Source: Mya arenaria (Eukaryota > Mollusca > Bivalvia > Myida > Myidae). Taken from it: DNA of 64,000 nucleotides. Position 1 is the stretch's first letter. Each line of letters starts with the position of its first letter. Where the stretch lies: positions 22,437,639 to 22,501,638 of the forward strand of contig NC_069135.1 of NCBI RefSeq assembly GCF_026914265.1, read 5' to 3'. Position numbers and translations under genes: made by a program. The notes below the pieces were generated by a model. It ran no database searches. It saw only the letters and a list, made by a program, of their open reading frames with translations, and was not told the DNA's origin. Shown here one piece after another: positions 24,901-37,555 of this stretch.

Positions 24901-27900
24901 TGTCACTGTGACTAGGACCTTTTATTGTATCTCGTTTGTATTTTGACTGTGACTATGACCTTTTATTGTATCTTGTATGTTTTTTTTACTGAGGCTATGA
25001 TCTTTTATTGTATCTTGTTTGTGCTGTCACACTGGCAATTGTCCTTTTATTGTTTCCCGTATGTGTTGTCAGTATGTCCATGATCTTTTATTGTATCTCG
25101 TATGTATTGTCACTTTGGCTTTGACCTTTTATTGTATCTCGTTTGTGTTTTCAGTATGTCCATGACCTTTTATTGTATCTCATATGTGTTGTCAATGTGA
25201 CTATGACCTTTTATTGTATCTCGTATGTGTTCTCACTGTGACTATGACCTTTTATTGTATCTCGTATGTTTTTTTACTGAGGCTATGATATTTTATTGTA
25301 TCTTGTTTGTGTTGTCACTCTGGCCTTGACCTTTTATTGTTTCCCGTATGTGTTGTCAGTATGGCCATGAGCTTTTATTTTATCTCGTATGTGTTGTCAG
25401 TATGGCTATAAACTTTTATTGTATCTCATATGTGTTGTCACTGTGGTCATGACCTTTTATTGTATCTCATATGTGTTATCACTGTGGCCATGGCCTTTTT
25501 TGTATCCCGTATGTGTTGTCAGTATGTCTATGACCTTTTATTGCATCTCGTATTTGTTGTCAGTATGGCCATGATCTTTTATTTTATCCCGTATGTGTTT
25601 TCACTATGGCTATGACCTTTTATTGTATCTCGTATGTATTGTCAGTATGGCTATGGGCTTTTATTGTATCTCGTACGGTTGCCAGTATGGCTATGACCTT
25701 TTATTGTATCTCGTATGTGTTGCCACTATGGCTTTGGGCTTTTATTTCATCTCGAATGTTTTGTCAGTATGGCTATGGCCTTTTATTTTATCATCATGCA
25801 ATCGCACCATTGCCAGCATCCGCTGTACACATTCAATTCACCACAACACAATCCGTTGGTGGTTGATAATAGACATATCGTGTTTTTTTACATTCGCAGG
25901 GAAATTGTGAGAGGCAAAAATGCTAAGATGCGAAAAGTAGCGGGGCGAAAACACGAAATAACATAAATCAGCCACTTTACAAGCCATTTGATGAGCGCAG
26001 ACATACAGAAGAACCAGGGATACCAGCAAAACACGATCGAAACAAGTCTTGGGCTGATAGGCTTGGCCCTGTATTTGCAGTTCTATTATCATAAAACAAC
26101 ATATCCATACCTCTCAACATCAATGCTTCTTGGGCTTTGGTCTGAAACAAAATATGTTACAAAATGTGTATGGAATCGTTCTGAATAGCAAGATCACTGT
26201 TTAACAGCGTACGCTTAAGACGAATGTTTATCTTGTAATCACATCAAATCATAAGAGTGATTATAATTGTTAATAAGTGTATTAATAATTGTTTAAAGTG
26301 TAAAAGGAAATACCTTGAAGTTCAGTTGTGACAATATCCGGAGAAGCGGTTCCGTTATCTGATCTGAAATTTTAAACGAACGAGAAAAGTTTATTTTTAA
26401 CTCATAATATGTAATGATTATTTATAAGTTTATAACGTGCAAAATTTACAAATCATTTTTTTTCTTCTTCAGATTTAAAGATGCTAACATTCCTTTGCGC
26501 TTTTATTTAAGCTATAAAATAAATGAAAATTTAATTTACCCATCTTTTGGCTTTATATTTACACCTTTTTGACAAATGTTGATCCTCTTCCTTAAAATGT
26601 ATACTATAATAAAACCAACGAGCAAAACAAGCACAGTCCCGACAACACTTCCAACAATAACACCAATTCCACCCGTCTGCTCGCCTGTAAATTCAATAAA
26701 TCAAATAAATTAGAAACAACACATATAAACATATAAAGTATTAGCAAGTGGTTTGAGTTTTGAAAAAAGCCCTTGGTGAACACACATGCATTGTAACGTT
26801 ATTAAGCATTGAAGGCAATGTTTTCATATTTCTCTACACCGATTCAATTTCGAACAAACAATTGTTTAAAATAAACTCAAACTGAACTGATCGGAAGGTC
26901 ACCTTTTATCTGTTTTTCTACTCCAGAGTCCATGTATTCTATACTCCATCCAATGTTTATAGTCCCATAATTATTTCGTATTAGTATTTCATGAAGTCCA
27001 AAATCATTATCCGTTTCTATGGCAACTGATATGACACACAATGATCCATTCACTGCGATTTTTCTTCCGAAGACTGGCAAATTAATAATCTCTGGATAAT
27101 GCACACGGATGTTGCCTTTGACAGATTTCTTCTCGTTGTCCTGTCCCTTTGTTACCTCGATAGAAATCGGACCGTCATTTGAATAAACGTGCAAGTTGAC
27201 CATCGCAAAGCCACTGGCCAAATCCGTGATGGTAGTCAGTCCGCTTTCAGCCGCAGACACAGGGAACGTTACTACAGGTTTATCTACAATAAACGTTGAT
27301 ATGATTTCAACCTATCAAATGGTTACAAAGATTTTACTGCAATTATTAAAGCACGACCTAAATGAATCCATTGGTTCTAGGTTACGTTACCTCTAACGAC
27401 GAAGTATGTCGAACTTTCAACAATTGTCTTTGTATCTCCATAAAGCGATATACCATTGGACGCCGAACAAGAATAAACCCCAGAATACTCATAGCTCAGC
27501 TGATTCAAAACAAGATTGTATCCTGCATCTTTCCATACGTTGACCACACCATGGCCGGGCCACTGTTGATTCCATCCCATATACCTGTATTTGTTCGGAA
27601 CACCATTGGCTTTACATGTTAAATTTGAAGTTAAAGAGTCACTTGAGGTATTAAAAGCTTCAACGACAACTTCTGGTGGATCTAAAACAAATAAATAACA
27701 GTATATGTAGTGAATTTAGCTACCACATGTGTTGTAAATGTGTAACGTAAAACAGAGCAAGTAGCGTTTATTTAATGAGTAGCTTCAATACACGTTAGAA
27801 GAACAAATACATACACTGAACATCCAACGTTATGACAGCCTCGTCCGCCCCTATTCCGTTATCTGCAATACATCGGTAAATACCGGCATGGTCTCTGTTT

Positions 27901-30900
27901 AAAGATCGTATGATGTAAAAACTGGTATTTCTCCCTAATGATACCTCGTCTTCAAAAAGCAGTGCATCACTTCCACGTTTGTACCAACGAAGTGTTGATC
28001 GCGGATTGCTCTCAAACAAACACTCGAGCGTTACGTTTGGACTACCTTCTATCTGCGTTCGGTTTGTCGTAGGCGATATCACAGGCTGAACTGAAATCAA
28101 CGTAATGAGTATGAATAAAACAATACCCATCTAAACAAATAGCACAAAAGATAATTGTATCAAGATATTATGCAACAACTCCCGTTAATCTCTAAAAAAA
28201 CGTACGATTTGAAATACTTACAAAAAACATTTAAAACAAACGTGTTTTTTTCAGATGCTTTTCCACCCTCTTCCTTTGCAACACAGGATGTATTGCTGTT
28301 GTGGTCACTTCTTGAAACGTTTATAATTGTGATACTTTTATTAAGTGAGTCGAATGTATATCGGCCGTCGATTGAAATGGGTTGTCCACGTTGGAACCAT
28401 TGATATCCTAGATGTAAGCTATGGTTGCTTGGAAAAGTAGTTGATCTACTAGAACTGGACAACGTCAGATTCTTCCCAACCTGTGGGTGTTTCTGGTAAG
28501 ATATTAAAGGTAAAGTTGGAATCCCTGAAATATAGGAATGTTATGGCATACAGGAAAAATCTCTTCAATATTTGATAAACAGAATATCACGAAATTAACA
28601 AGAGCGCAAACTGTCACAAAATACGCTCATCCTAATTTTAAAGTTTGGTGATAAGTGTTTGTAAATTAAGCCATCTCTAGAGAACGGACGCTGTTAGCAA
28701 AAACGGTTTCTGCCAATTAATGGGTCATAACTCTGGAGTGACTGAGACGACGTAGCTTGTTATCGAACCTGACCAAGATATTCTATACATACATCTCATT
28801 CTGTCCAAATTTAGTGATGATTGAACAAAGCTTTCTTAAGTATCGGATAAGAATAAATGAGTGACTGGGGCGCGGGGCTGGTTATCAAAATTGTCCGGGA
28901 TATTCTACACATACACATTCTGATCCCAAAATTGCTTGCTGATAATTCAACAAAGGATACCTAAGGTAATGATCGGACAAGAACGATTTTTGGTATTTTT
29001 TAATATTTTAAGGGCGAGAACTCATGAGTGATTAGATAAATGGCTGGTTATCAGACTTTTCTGAGATATTATGCCCATAAACATTCTGACCAAATTTGGT
29101 GATATTAGACAAAGGCTTCTAAAGTCATTGAACGTACAATACCGAGTTTAGCTATTTTCTTAAATAATAATTCGATAACTTTAATACACACTGACCAATT
29201 TTGGTGATGATTGGGCAAACTCTTCAAAAGAGGATGAGCGTTCAAAACACTGGACGTTGCCCGCCCGCCCGTGGGTACGTCGCAGATTAATCTATAACAC
29301 GTCCAGTTTTTTTAAACGGGCGTATAAAAAAACAGAAGCGCAAACTGTCACATAATACGTGCGTCCTGATTTTAGGACACCAAGTTTGGTGATTACCGAT
29401 TGTACGTTAAGCCAAATGAAGAGATAGGACAATGTAAATACAGTTTTAGCCAATTCAAGAGTCATAACTCTGGCTTAACTGAGTTGATATGGCTGATTAT
29501 CGTACTTGTCCGAGATACTATGCCAATACACATTCTGACAAAATCTGATGGGCAAAGGCTTCTAAAGTAATTGAGCGTACAAGACCAACTTAGTTTATTT
29601 TATTAAAGAGCAATTTCTCTTGAGTAACTGAAGCGATATGGCTGGTTATCGAAGCTGTCCGAAATATAATGCCTATACACATTTTGTTTAAATGTGGTGA
29701 TGGTTTGACAAAGGTTTCAACAATTATTGATCGGCCAAGACCGTTGGAGGTAATTTCTATTATTAAAGGACGATAACTCTCGAGTGATTACAGTGATAAT
29801 GTTGCTTATCGAATTTGTACGGGATATTGTGCACACATTTATTGTTACACATTTTGACCAAGTTTAGTGGTAATTGGACAAAGGCTTCTAAAGTTTTTGA
29901 GCGGACAATATCAATTATATGTAATTTCTATAATTAAGGGGCGACATCTCTCGAGTGAAGCGATATGGCTGGTTATCGAACTTATACATTCTGATCCAAT
30001 TTGGTGATGATAAGATAAAGGCTTCTAAAGTTATTCAGCAAACAACATACTGGACGCCGCTCGCCCGTCCGAACGCCGCAGGTAAAAGTATTATTCGTCA
30101 CGTATTTTAAAAACGGTCATACAAAAACAATAACGGAACATAACGAGTTGGTGTCAAATTATCTGTATCTGTTCGAGTATACAGCACTTTACTAAACTAA
30201 ACTCCACTTGTACGCATAAGGCTGTTTAGTTGACGTGTAACTATAACCGTATGCACTGGTACACAAGACAAGTGTTAAGTCAACGCGTAAATATTATGGT
30301 CGGCACCAAGCCACTTAATCATAATTATAACGCGATTTAAGTCGAAAGGTAAATATAATCGTTGGCATCCAGCGACTCGTACATTAACGCGGGTGAAGTC
30401 AACGAGTTAATATTGTTGTCGGCGCCCAACCTCTGGTACACATCACGCGGGTTAACTCGACGTGTAAATATTGTTGTTGGCGCCCAACCTCTGGTACATA
30501 TAACTCGGCTTAAGTCGACGTGTATACACTGATGTCGGTGCAAAACCTCTGGTACATATAACGCGGCTTAAGTCGACGTATAAACACTGCTGTCGGCGCT
30601 AAACCTCTGGTACATATAACGCGGATTAAGTCGACGTGTAAACACTGTTGTCTGTGCCCAACACCTGGTTCATATAACGAGGGTTTAGACGAAGTGTAAA
30701 TATTGTTGTCGGCGCTCAACCACTAGTACATATAATGAGTGTTTAGTCGACGTGTAATTATTGTTGTCGTCGCCCAACATCTGGGACATACAATTAGGGC
30801 TTAGTCGACGTGTAAATATTGTTGTCGGCGCCCAACCACTGGTTCACATAACGCGGGTTAAGTCGACATGTAAAATTTGTTACCGGCACCCAATCTCTGG

Positions 30901-33900
30901 TACAGATAACGAGGGTTTAGTGGACGTGTAAATATTGTTGTCGTGGCAATCCTCTGGTACATGTAACGCGGGTTTAGTGGACGTGTAAACATTGTTGTCG
31001 GTGCCCAAACTCTGGTTTAGATTACTTTGGTTACGTCGATATGTAAAATTTGTTACCGGTACCCAACCTTTGGTTCACATAACGAGGGTTAAGTCGACGA
31101 GTTAACATTGTTGTCGGTGCCCAACCTCTGGTACACATTATGCGGAATAAGTCGACGTGTAAACATTGTTGTCGGCGCCCAACTTCTGGTACACATAACG
31201 CGGCTAAAGTCGACGAGTAAACATTGTTGTCGTCGCTCAGCCTCTGGTACATATAACGAGGGTTAAGTTGACGAGTAAACATTGTTGTCGTCGCCAAACC
31301 TCTGGTACACATAACGCGGAATAAGTCGACGTGTAAACATTGTTCTCGGCGCCCAACTTCTGGTACACATAACGCGGCTAAAGTCGACGTGTAAACCTTG
31401 TTGTTGTCGCTCAGCCTCTGGTACCTATACAGAGGTTTAAGTTGACGTGTAAACATTGTTGTCGTCGCCCAACCTCTGGTACACATATCGCGGCTTAAGT
31501 CGACGTGTAAACATTGTTGTCGGCGCCCAATCTCTGGTACATAAAACGCGGATTTCGTGAAAGTGAAAGCGGCTTAAGTCGACGTGTAAACATTGTTGTC
31601 GGCGCCAAAGCTCTGGTACACATAACGAGGGTTAAGTTGACGTGTAAGAATTGTTGTCGGCACCCTACCTCTTGTACATATAACGCGGGTTAAGTCGACG
31701 TGTTAACATTGTTGTCGTCGCTCAGACTCTGTTACACATAACGCGGCTTAAGCCGTCGCGTAAATATTGTTGTCGGCGCCCAACCTCTGGTACTTATAAC
31801 GCGGCTTAATTCGACTTGTAAACATTGCTGTCGGCGCCCAACCTCTGGTAGATATAACGCGGCTTCAGTCGACGTGTAAACATTGTTGTCGGCGTCCAAC
31901 CTCTGGTACTTATTACGCGGCTTAAGTCGACGCGTAAACATTGTTGTCGGCGCCCAACCTCTGGTAGATATAACGCGGCTTCAGTCTACGTGTAAACATT
32001 GTTGTTGGCACCAAACCTCTGGTACACATAACACGGCTTAAGTCGACGTGTTAACATTGTTGTCGGCACCCAACCTCTGGTAGACATAAAGCGGCTTAAG
32101 TCGACGTGTAAACATTGTTGTCGGCGCCCAATATCTGGAACACATACAGCGGCTCCAGTCGACGTGTAAACATTGTTGTCGGCGCCCAACCTCTGGTTCA
32201 TATAACGTAAGTAAAGTGAACATGTAAATATTGTTGTCGGCGCCCAAACTCTGGTACAAATAACGAGAGTTTAGTCCACGTGTAAACATTGTTGTCGGCG
32301 CCCAACCTCTGGTACATATAACGCGAGTTAAGTCGACGTGTAAACACAGTTGTCGGCACCCAACCACAGGTACACGTGTCGGTGCCCAACCTCTGGTACA
32401 AATAACGAGGGTTTAGTCTATGTGTAATAATTGTTGTCGGCACCAAAGCTCTGGTACACATTACGAGGGTTTAGTCCACGTGTAAACATTGCTGTCAGTG
32501 CCCAACCTCTGGTACACATAACGCGGGTTAAGTCGACGTGTAAACATTGTTGTCTGCACTCAACATCTGGTACACATAACGCGGGTTTAGTCGACCTATA
32601 GATATTGTTGACGGCGCCCAACCTCTGGTACATATAACGCGGGTTATGTTGACGTGTTAAAATTGCTGTCGGCACCTAACTCCTGGTACACCTAATGAGG
32701 GTTTATTCGACGAGTAAATATTGCTGTCGGCACCCAACCTCTGGTACACAAAACGAGGGTGTAGTCGACAGGTTAAAATTGTTGTCGGCGCCAAACCTCT
32801 GGTACAAATAAAGCGGGTTCAGTCGACGTGTAAATATTGCTGTCGGCACCCAACCTCTGGTACATATAACGCGGCTAAAGTCGACGTGTAAGCGATGCTG
32901 TCGGCGCCCAACCTCTGAATAACATTATGCGGCTTAAATCGACGTGTAAACATTGTTGTCGGCACCTAACCTCTGGTACACATTACACGGCCCAAACTTT
33001 GGTACATATAACGCGGCTTAAATGGACGTGTTTACATTGTTGTCGGCGCCTAACCTCTGGTACATATCACGTGGCTTATATCGACGTGTTAACATTGTTG
33101 TCGGCGCCTAACCTCTTGTACATATAACGTGGGTTAAATCGACGTGTTAACATTATTGTCGGCGCCCAACCTCTGGTACATATAACGTGGCTTATATCGA
33201 CGTGTTAACATTGTTATCGGCGCCCAACCTCTGGTACATATAACGCGGCTTATATCGACGTTTAAACACTGTTGTCGTCGCCCAACCTCTGGTACATATA
33301 ACGCGGCTTAAGTCGATGTTTAAACACTGTTGTCGGCGCCCAACCTCTGGTACATATAACGCGGCTTAAGTCGACGTGTTAACATTGTTGTCGGCGCCTA
33401 AACTCTGGTACATATAACGTGGCTTAAATCGACGTGTTTACATTGTTGTCGGCGCCCAAACTCTGGTACATATAACCTGGCTTATATCGACGTGTTAACA
33501 TTGTTGTCGTCACCAACCTTTGGTACATATTACGGGGGTTTAGTCTATGTGTCAACATTTTTGTCGTCGCTCAGCCTTTTTTACACATAACACGGCTTAA
33601 GTCTACGCGTAAACATTGCTGTCAGCTCCCAGCCTCTGGAACATATATCGAGAGTTTAGTCTACGCGTAAACATTGCTGTCGGCGCCCAACCTCTGGTAC
33701 ATAGAACGCGGCTTACGTCTACGCGTAAACATTGCTGTCAGCGCCAAACCTCTGGTACTCATTAGGCGGCTTAAATCGACGTGTTAACATTGTTGTCGGC
33801 GCCTTACCTCTGGTACACATTACACGGCTTGAATCGACGTGTTTACATTGTTGTCGGCGCCCAACCTCTGGTACACATTACGCGGCTTAAATCGACGTGT

Positions 33901-36140
33901 AGACAGTGTTTTCGGCGCCCAACCTATGATACATATATCGCGGTTTAAATCGACGTGTAAATATTGTTGTCGGCGACTAACCCCTGGTACATATAACGCG
34001 GCTTAAATCGGCGTGTTAACATTATTGTCGGCGCTCAACCTCTGGTACATATAACGCGGCTTAAATCGACGTGTTAATATTGTTGTCGGCGCCCAACCTC
34101 TGGTACATATAACGAGGGTTTAGTCTATGTGTCAACATTGATGCTGTCGCTCAGCCTTTGTTACGCTTAGGTCTACGCGTAAATGTTTTTGTCGGCGCCC
34201 AACCTCTGGTACATATAACGCAGCTTAAGTCTACGCGTAAACGTTTTTGTCGGCGCCCAACCTCTGGTGCATATAACGCGGCTTAAGTCTACGCGTAAAC
34301 GTTGTTGTCGTCGCCCAACCTCTGGTGCATATAACGCAGCTTAAGTCTACGCGTAAACGTTGTTGTCGTCGCCCAACCTCTGGTACATATAACGCAGCTT
34401 AAGTCTACGCGTAAACGTTGTTGTCGGCGCCCAACCTCTGGTACATATAACGCAGCTTAAGTCTACGCGTAAACGTTGTTGTCGGCGCCCAACCTCTGGT
34501 GCATATAACGCGGCTTAAGTCTACGCGTAAACGTTGTTGTCGGCGCCCAACCTCTGGTGCATATAACGCGGCTTAAGTCTACGCGTTAATATTGTTGTCG
34601 GCGCCCAACCTCTGGTACATATAACGCGGCTTAAGTGTACGCGTAAACATTGTTGTCGGCGCCCAACCTCTGGTATATATAACGCGGCTTAAGTCTACGC
34701 GTAAACGTTGTTGTCGGCGCCCAACCTCTGGTACACATAACGCGGCTTAAGTCTACGCGTTAACATTGTTGTCGGCGCCCAACCTCTGGTACACATAACG
34801 CGGCTTAAGTCTACGCGTAAACGTTGTTGTCGTCGCCCAATCTCTGGTACACATACCGCGGCTTAAGTCTACGCGTAAACATTGTTGTCGTCGCCCAACC
34901 TTTGGTACATGTAACGCTGCTTAAGTCTACGCGTTAACATTGTTGTCGTCGCCCAACCTCTGGTGCACATAATGCGGCTTAAGTCTACGCGTTAACATTG
35001 TTGTCGTCGCCCAACCTCTGGTGCACATAATGCGGCTTAAGTCTACGCGTTAACATTGTTGTCGGCGCCCAACCTCTGGTACATATAACGCGGCTTAAGT
35101 CTACGCGTAAACATTGCTGTCGGCGCCCAACATCTGTACACATTACGCGGGTTAAGTTGACGTGTAAACATTGTTGTCGGTACCCAACCTCTGGTACTTA
35201 TAACGAGGGTTTAGTTTATGTGCAAATATTGTTGTCGGCGCCCAAACTCAGGTACACATAACGCCGATTTTCGACGCGTTTACTATTCTCGTCTGCACTC
35301 ATGGTACACATAAAGCAGTTTTAGTCGACAAGTGATTATCATCGTCGACACCCACAGCTCACTGTTAATATCCCATAAGCAGTGACAATAAAGATTCGAA
35401 TGAAATCGATTCTCTGAAGGTTACCATTGGTGAGAAAATGTTTGATATTAAAACTAAAATGAAACAACGATATCAATAAGTGATAGTAAATTATTATGAC
35501 TCACTTAATCAACTTACCTAAAATATACAGTGTTATACATTGAACTGTTTCTATGCCAATGTATTGTTTTATCAGTCTATACGTTCCTCCTTCGGACTGA
35601 CGTGTGTTAATAAGTTGGATGCTTAAAATGCCATTGTCCAAATCTGCATCTTCTGCTAAAGTGCAATTGTGAAGATATGGAGAACCTGCATATACTCGTC
35701 CATACTCATAGTTCACCGTAAGTAGATTTCCAAACCATGTCGTTATTTGAAAAGCGACGAAGTCAAAGGACTCGTAGTTAGTAGCCGTGAACGTTAAAAT
35801 AGGCAATCCCCCTACATCTGTAAAAACTCGAGAATTACTTGGACATGTCCACGCCTTCAGCGAACCTAATAATAAAATGCATTGTGCATGTATTTATATA
35901 AACTTTAATCGAAAACGAAACACCACCTTAATGTTAATACATGTACTTAAGTCTCTTTTCAATTGCAGACGATATAATGAATGCCTAGCTTGATTCACTC
36001 AACTCATTACAAATCGTTGAAATATTTTGTTTTAGATAACAGACGAATTGTTAGCGAATACAAACAATGAAATTGTCGAATATGTTTTAAGACTGACCTG
36101 TTAAACACAGAATAATAATTGCAATCCATGTGCTGTTCAT
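21994..36140 (-). CDS. Ig-superfamily transmembrane receptor with cytoplasmic ITAM, ten exons, 667 aa
   Basis: Exons on the minus strand: 36140-36098, 35865-35518, 28524-28222, 28090-27815, 27681-27391, 27283-26903, 26684-26540, 26363-26314, 26141-26111 and 22129-21994. All junctions are GT/AG, all phases agree (1-1 for the Ig exons, typical of Ig domains) and the sum is 2004 bp. Product: signal peptide (MNSTWIAIIILCLTG), a V-like domain (residues ~15-130), four Ig or Ig-like domains (~131-547; the third and fourth have canonical Cys, Trp and GIYRC/GVYSC), a membrane segment ~554-578 followed by RKR, and a ~89-residue tail. The tail carries Y636-EEI-x8-Y648-TDL, a consensus ITAM, and Y663-ENT, a Grb2-type YxNx site. 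The second Ig exon lacks the B-strand Cys. The protein is inferred to be a cell-surface immune or adhesion receptor that signals through Syk- and Src-like kinases; the ligand is unknown. Confidence 0.85.
22261..25795. repeat. Intronic minisatellite, 41-bp unit, about 86 copies
   Basis: The unit contains TGTGTTGTCACTGTGGCTAT, GACCTTTTATTGTATCTCGTA and close variants; the spacing of successive GTTGTCACTG blocks is 41 bp. Copies at 22400-23800 are very uniform with alternating CTCGTA/CTCATA types; copies beyond ~24,900 are more diverged. The array fills most of the intron between exons 9 and 10 of the Ig receptor, that is, between the juxtamembrane exons and the ITAM exon. As 41 is not a multiple of three, the 60-105-codon frames within it are accidental. 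Confidence 0.95.
28601..29332 (+). repeat. Dispersed repeat copy 1 with internal ~150-bp units (receptor intron 2)
   Basis: Starts AGAGCGCAAACTGTCACAAA and ends with a GCCCGCCCGCCCGTGGG tract and CGTCCAGTTTTTTTAAACGG. In between are degenerate tandem units with shared phrases such as GGCTGGTTATC, GATATTCTACACATACACATTCTGA and TTTGGTGAT. A pearl-like dispersed repeat is inferred; it sits immediately next to a second copy in the same orientation. Confidence 0.6.
29333..30135 (+). repeat. Dispersed repeat copy 2, direct neighbour of copy 1
   Basis: Begins GAAGCGCAAACTGTCACATAA, matching the start of copy 1, and ends with CGCTCGCCCGTCCGAACGCCGCAGG-type sequence cut here into its parts: a CGCTCGCCCGTCCG block, then ATTTTAAAAACGG. 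Internal units repeat ATGGCTGGTTATCGAA and GACAAAGGCTTCTAAAGT about four times. Together with copy 1 this looks like a tandem duplication or a head-to-tail insertion. Confidence 0.6.
30245..35335. repeat. Intronic minisatellite, 58-bp unit, about 87 copies
   Basis: The unit contains TCGACGTGTAAACATTGTTG, TCGGCGCCCAACCTCTGG and TACATATAACGCGGCTTAAG; successive TGGTACATAT blocks are 58 bp apart. The array lies in intron 2 of the Ig receptor. Copies at about 34,150-35,110 share the variant TCTACGCGTAAACG and are the most uniform; the left part is more diverged and includes indels. The unit is unusually rich in CpG (GTCGAC, GGCGCC, ACGCGG) for this AT-rich window. Minus-strand frames of up to 151 codons arise because the unit has few stops. 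Confidence 0.95.
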
Positions 36141-36164
36141 CTTATTCTCCTCTATTTTATATGT

Positions 36165-36200
36165 TTAATTAACTTCCTGTCAGAATTTATATACGGCTAT
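36165..36200 (-). promoter_or_regulatory. Candidate core promoter of the Ig receptor gene
   Basis: On the minus strand a TATATAAA box (36193-36186) lies about 46-53 bases before the ATG at 36140, which would give a short ~20-base leader. Between them is ACAGGAAGT (36180-36172), a consensus ETS-factor site of the sort common in immune-cell promoters. Position and motifs are seen directly; the promoter function is inferred. Confidence 0.5.
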
Positions 36201-36299
36201 TCAGAAAACTAGGTCATGTTGAAATTCAATAGCTTTAGTCGATACTTCATAATTATGTATTTTGTCACGATCGTGATATGTATAACTGATGCTTATACC

Positions 36300-36595
36300 T
36301 CAGTCAAATTTGCTCTACGGCCAGGATACGGCCGCCGTAGGCCCCGAAATCGAGAGAAACGTGCGGCGGCCGCAGAGGATCTGCGTGGACTGCAGGGTTA
36401 CCGTAGGACGTATCTCTATCTTTTACAGTCCTGCAGGGTTCGCCGAAGGGTTATAATGCGGGTTTATAACATTTTTTTTTTCGTTCGCCGTAGCAATAGA
36501 CATACCGTAGACATGCCGTACAGAGGTTCCACTGCGATCATACGTCGGACGTACGGTGACCTTGCTTTTGCCGTGCGGCTGGCCTAGGGTCTTAT
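36300..36595. repeat. GC-rich island with imperfect terminal inverted repeat, possible MITE
   Basis: A sharply GC-rich ~290-bp block in AT-rich surroundings. It starts with CTCTACGGCCAGGATACGGC and its far end, in reverse complement, reads CCTAGGCCAGCCGCACGGC, so an ~18-bp imperfect inverted repeat frames it. It repeats CCGTAGG/CCGTACGG-type words internally. A 123-codon plus-strand frame (36216-36587) spans it, but most of that frame is this repeat-like block. Confidence 0.4.
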
Positions 36596-37555
36596 AAATA
36601 GCAATTGACTAAAAAAAAAATGAATTCAAAGTAACAAAATTAAAAAAATATATATATTTATAGATAAAAAAGTAAAGTATATTTACCACTTACCCTGAGC
36701 CCTCAATTATTTCAGAGATTTCTGAGAGTTTACCACTTGCCATTAATGGGAAACCAAAATTGATTTGTACGCACGGGCGTACTGAATCATGCATAGGGTC
36801 GCCCCTGCCTGTTTTATTTCAGTATGTCCATAATATTTCCCTGTCATACCAACACCTTTATATTATATATGGAAATATCACATTCAGCAAGGTAAACCTC
36901 CACTTTGTTTCGTATGACAAAATGTATAAAGTGTTAGCATAATTTATGATTTTGAAAACGAACTTTCGGGTAGTAAGTTTCCTAATAAAATTGCCAGGCT
37001 GCTGTGTGAGTGCGATTAAATATTAGTATTTGATTTCGAGTTACAATGTTAGATGTTTAATATTAAAGATGCACTCTTATTCCAAAATAAGCAGTACCAC
37101 AATTAATGCAATTGTTTTAATTTACGGAAAAGGATGAATGCACGAACGAACGGTGCAATTTTTTTCTTTTTTTTTTCTTAGGAGACGATTGTTGATCACT
37201 GTACATATTTTAGAACCCATCAGTCATTTAATATTTGTGCTATTAAAAACATGGTTTCAATATCGTTATAAGTAATTAATATGTTCCACAAATGCATTAT
37301 TTGGTAAGTAGTTAAAGGTTCATCGCTCAAGATTTTTGTTTGTTATGCATGTGTATGTGCTGATTTTAAATACGACAATCATTTTAAGATATTAAATTAA
37401 AAAGAGAACGTTGTATTTCATGGGAATTATAAACCCGAAAGTTAAAAATACATTTGATTATCTCCAAATTAATAAGAACTATTAAAAGAGCTGGTCGTTT
37501 GTTAGCTTAAGCAATACATGCTTTCGAAGATAACCATGGACACCTCAAACGTCAT
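36596..37555. other. Non-coding stretch between receptor promoter and 46-bp array
   Basis: AT-rich, with no recognisable gene, RNA gene or repeat structure other than short A/T runs. Confidence 0.35.

Noticed and set aside
25593-25966. Overlapping frames of 83-105 codons at the end of the 41-bp array
   Set aside because: They are low-complexity translations of the minisatellite in different frames, and lie in the intron upstream of the ITAM exon on the other strand.
30337-32675. Minus-strand open frames of 68-151 codons in the 58-bp array as a repeat protein
   Set aside because: The unit length is not a multiple of three, all three minus frames are open for stretches, and the sequence lies inside an intron of the receptor read on the same strand. 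Openness follows from the stop-poor unit.
36216-36587. 123-codon frame with a hydrophobic start and Arg-rich body as a secreted cationic peptide
   Set aside because: Most of it coincides with a GC-rich block framed by inverted repeats, the hydrophobic start overlaps the promoter side of the receptor gene, and there is no splice or conservation support.
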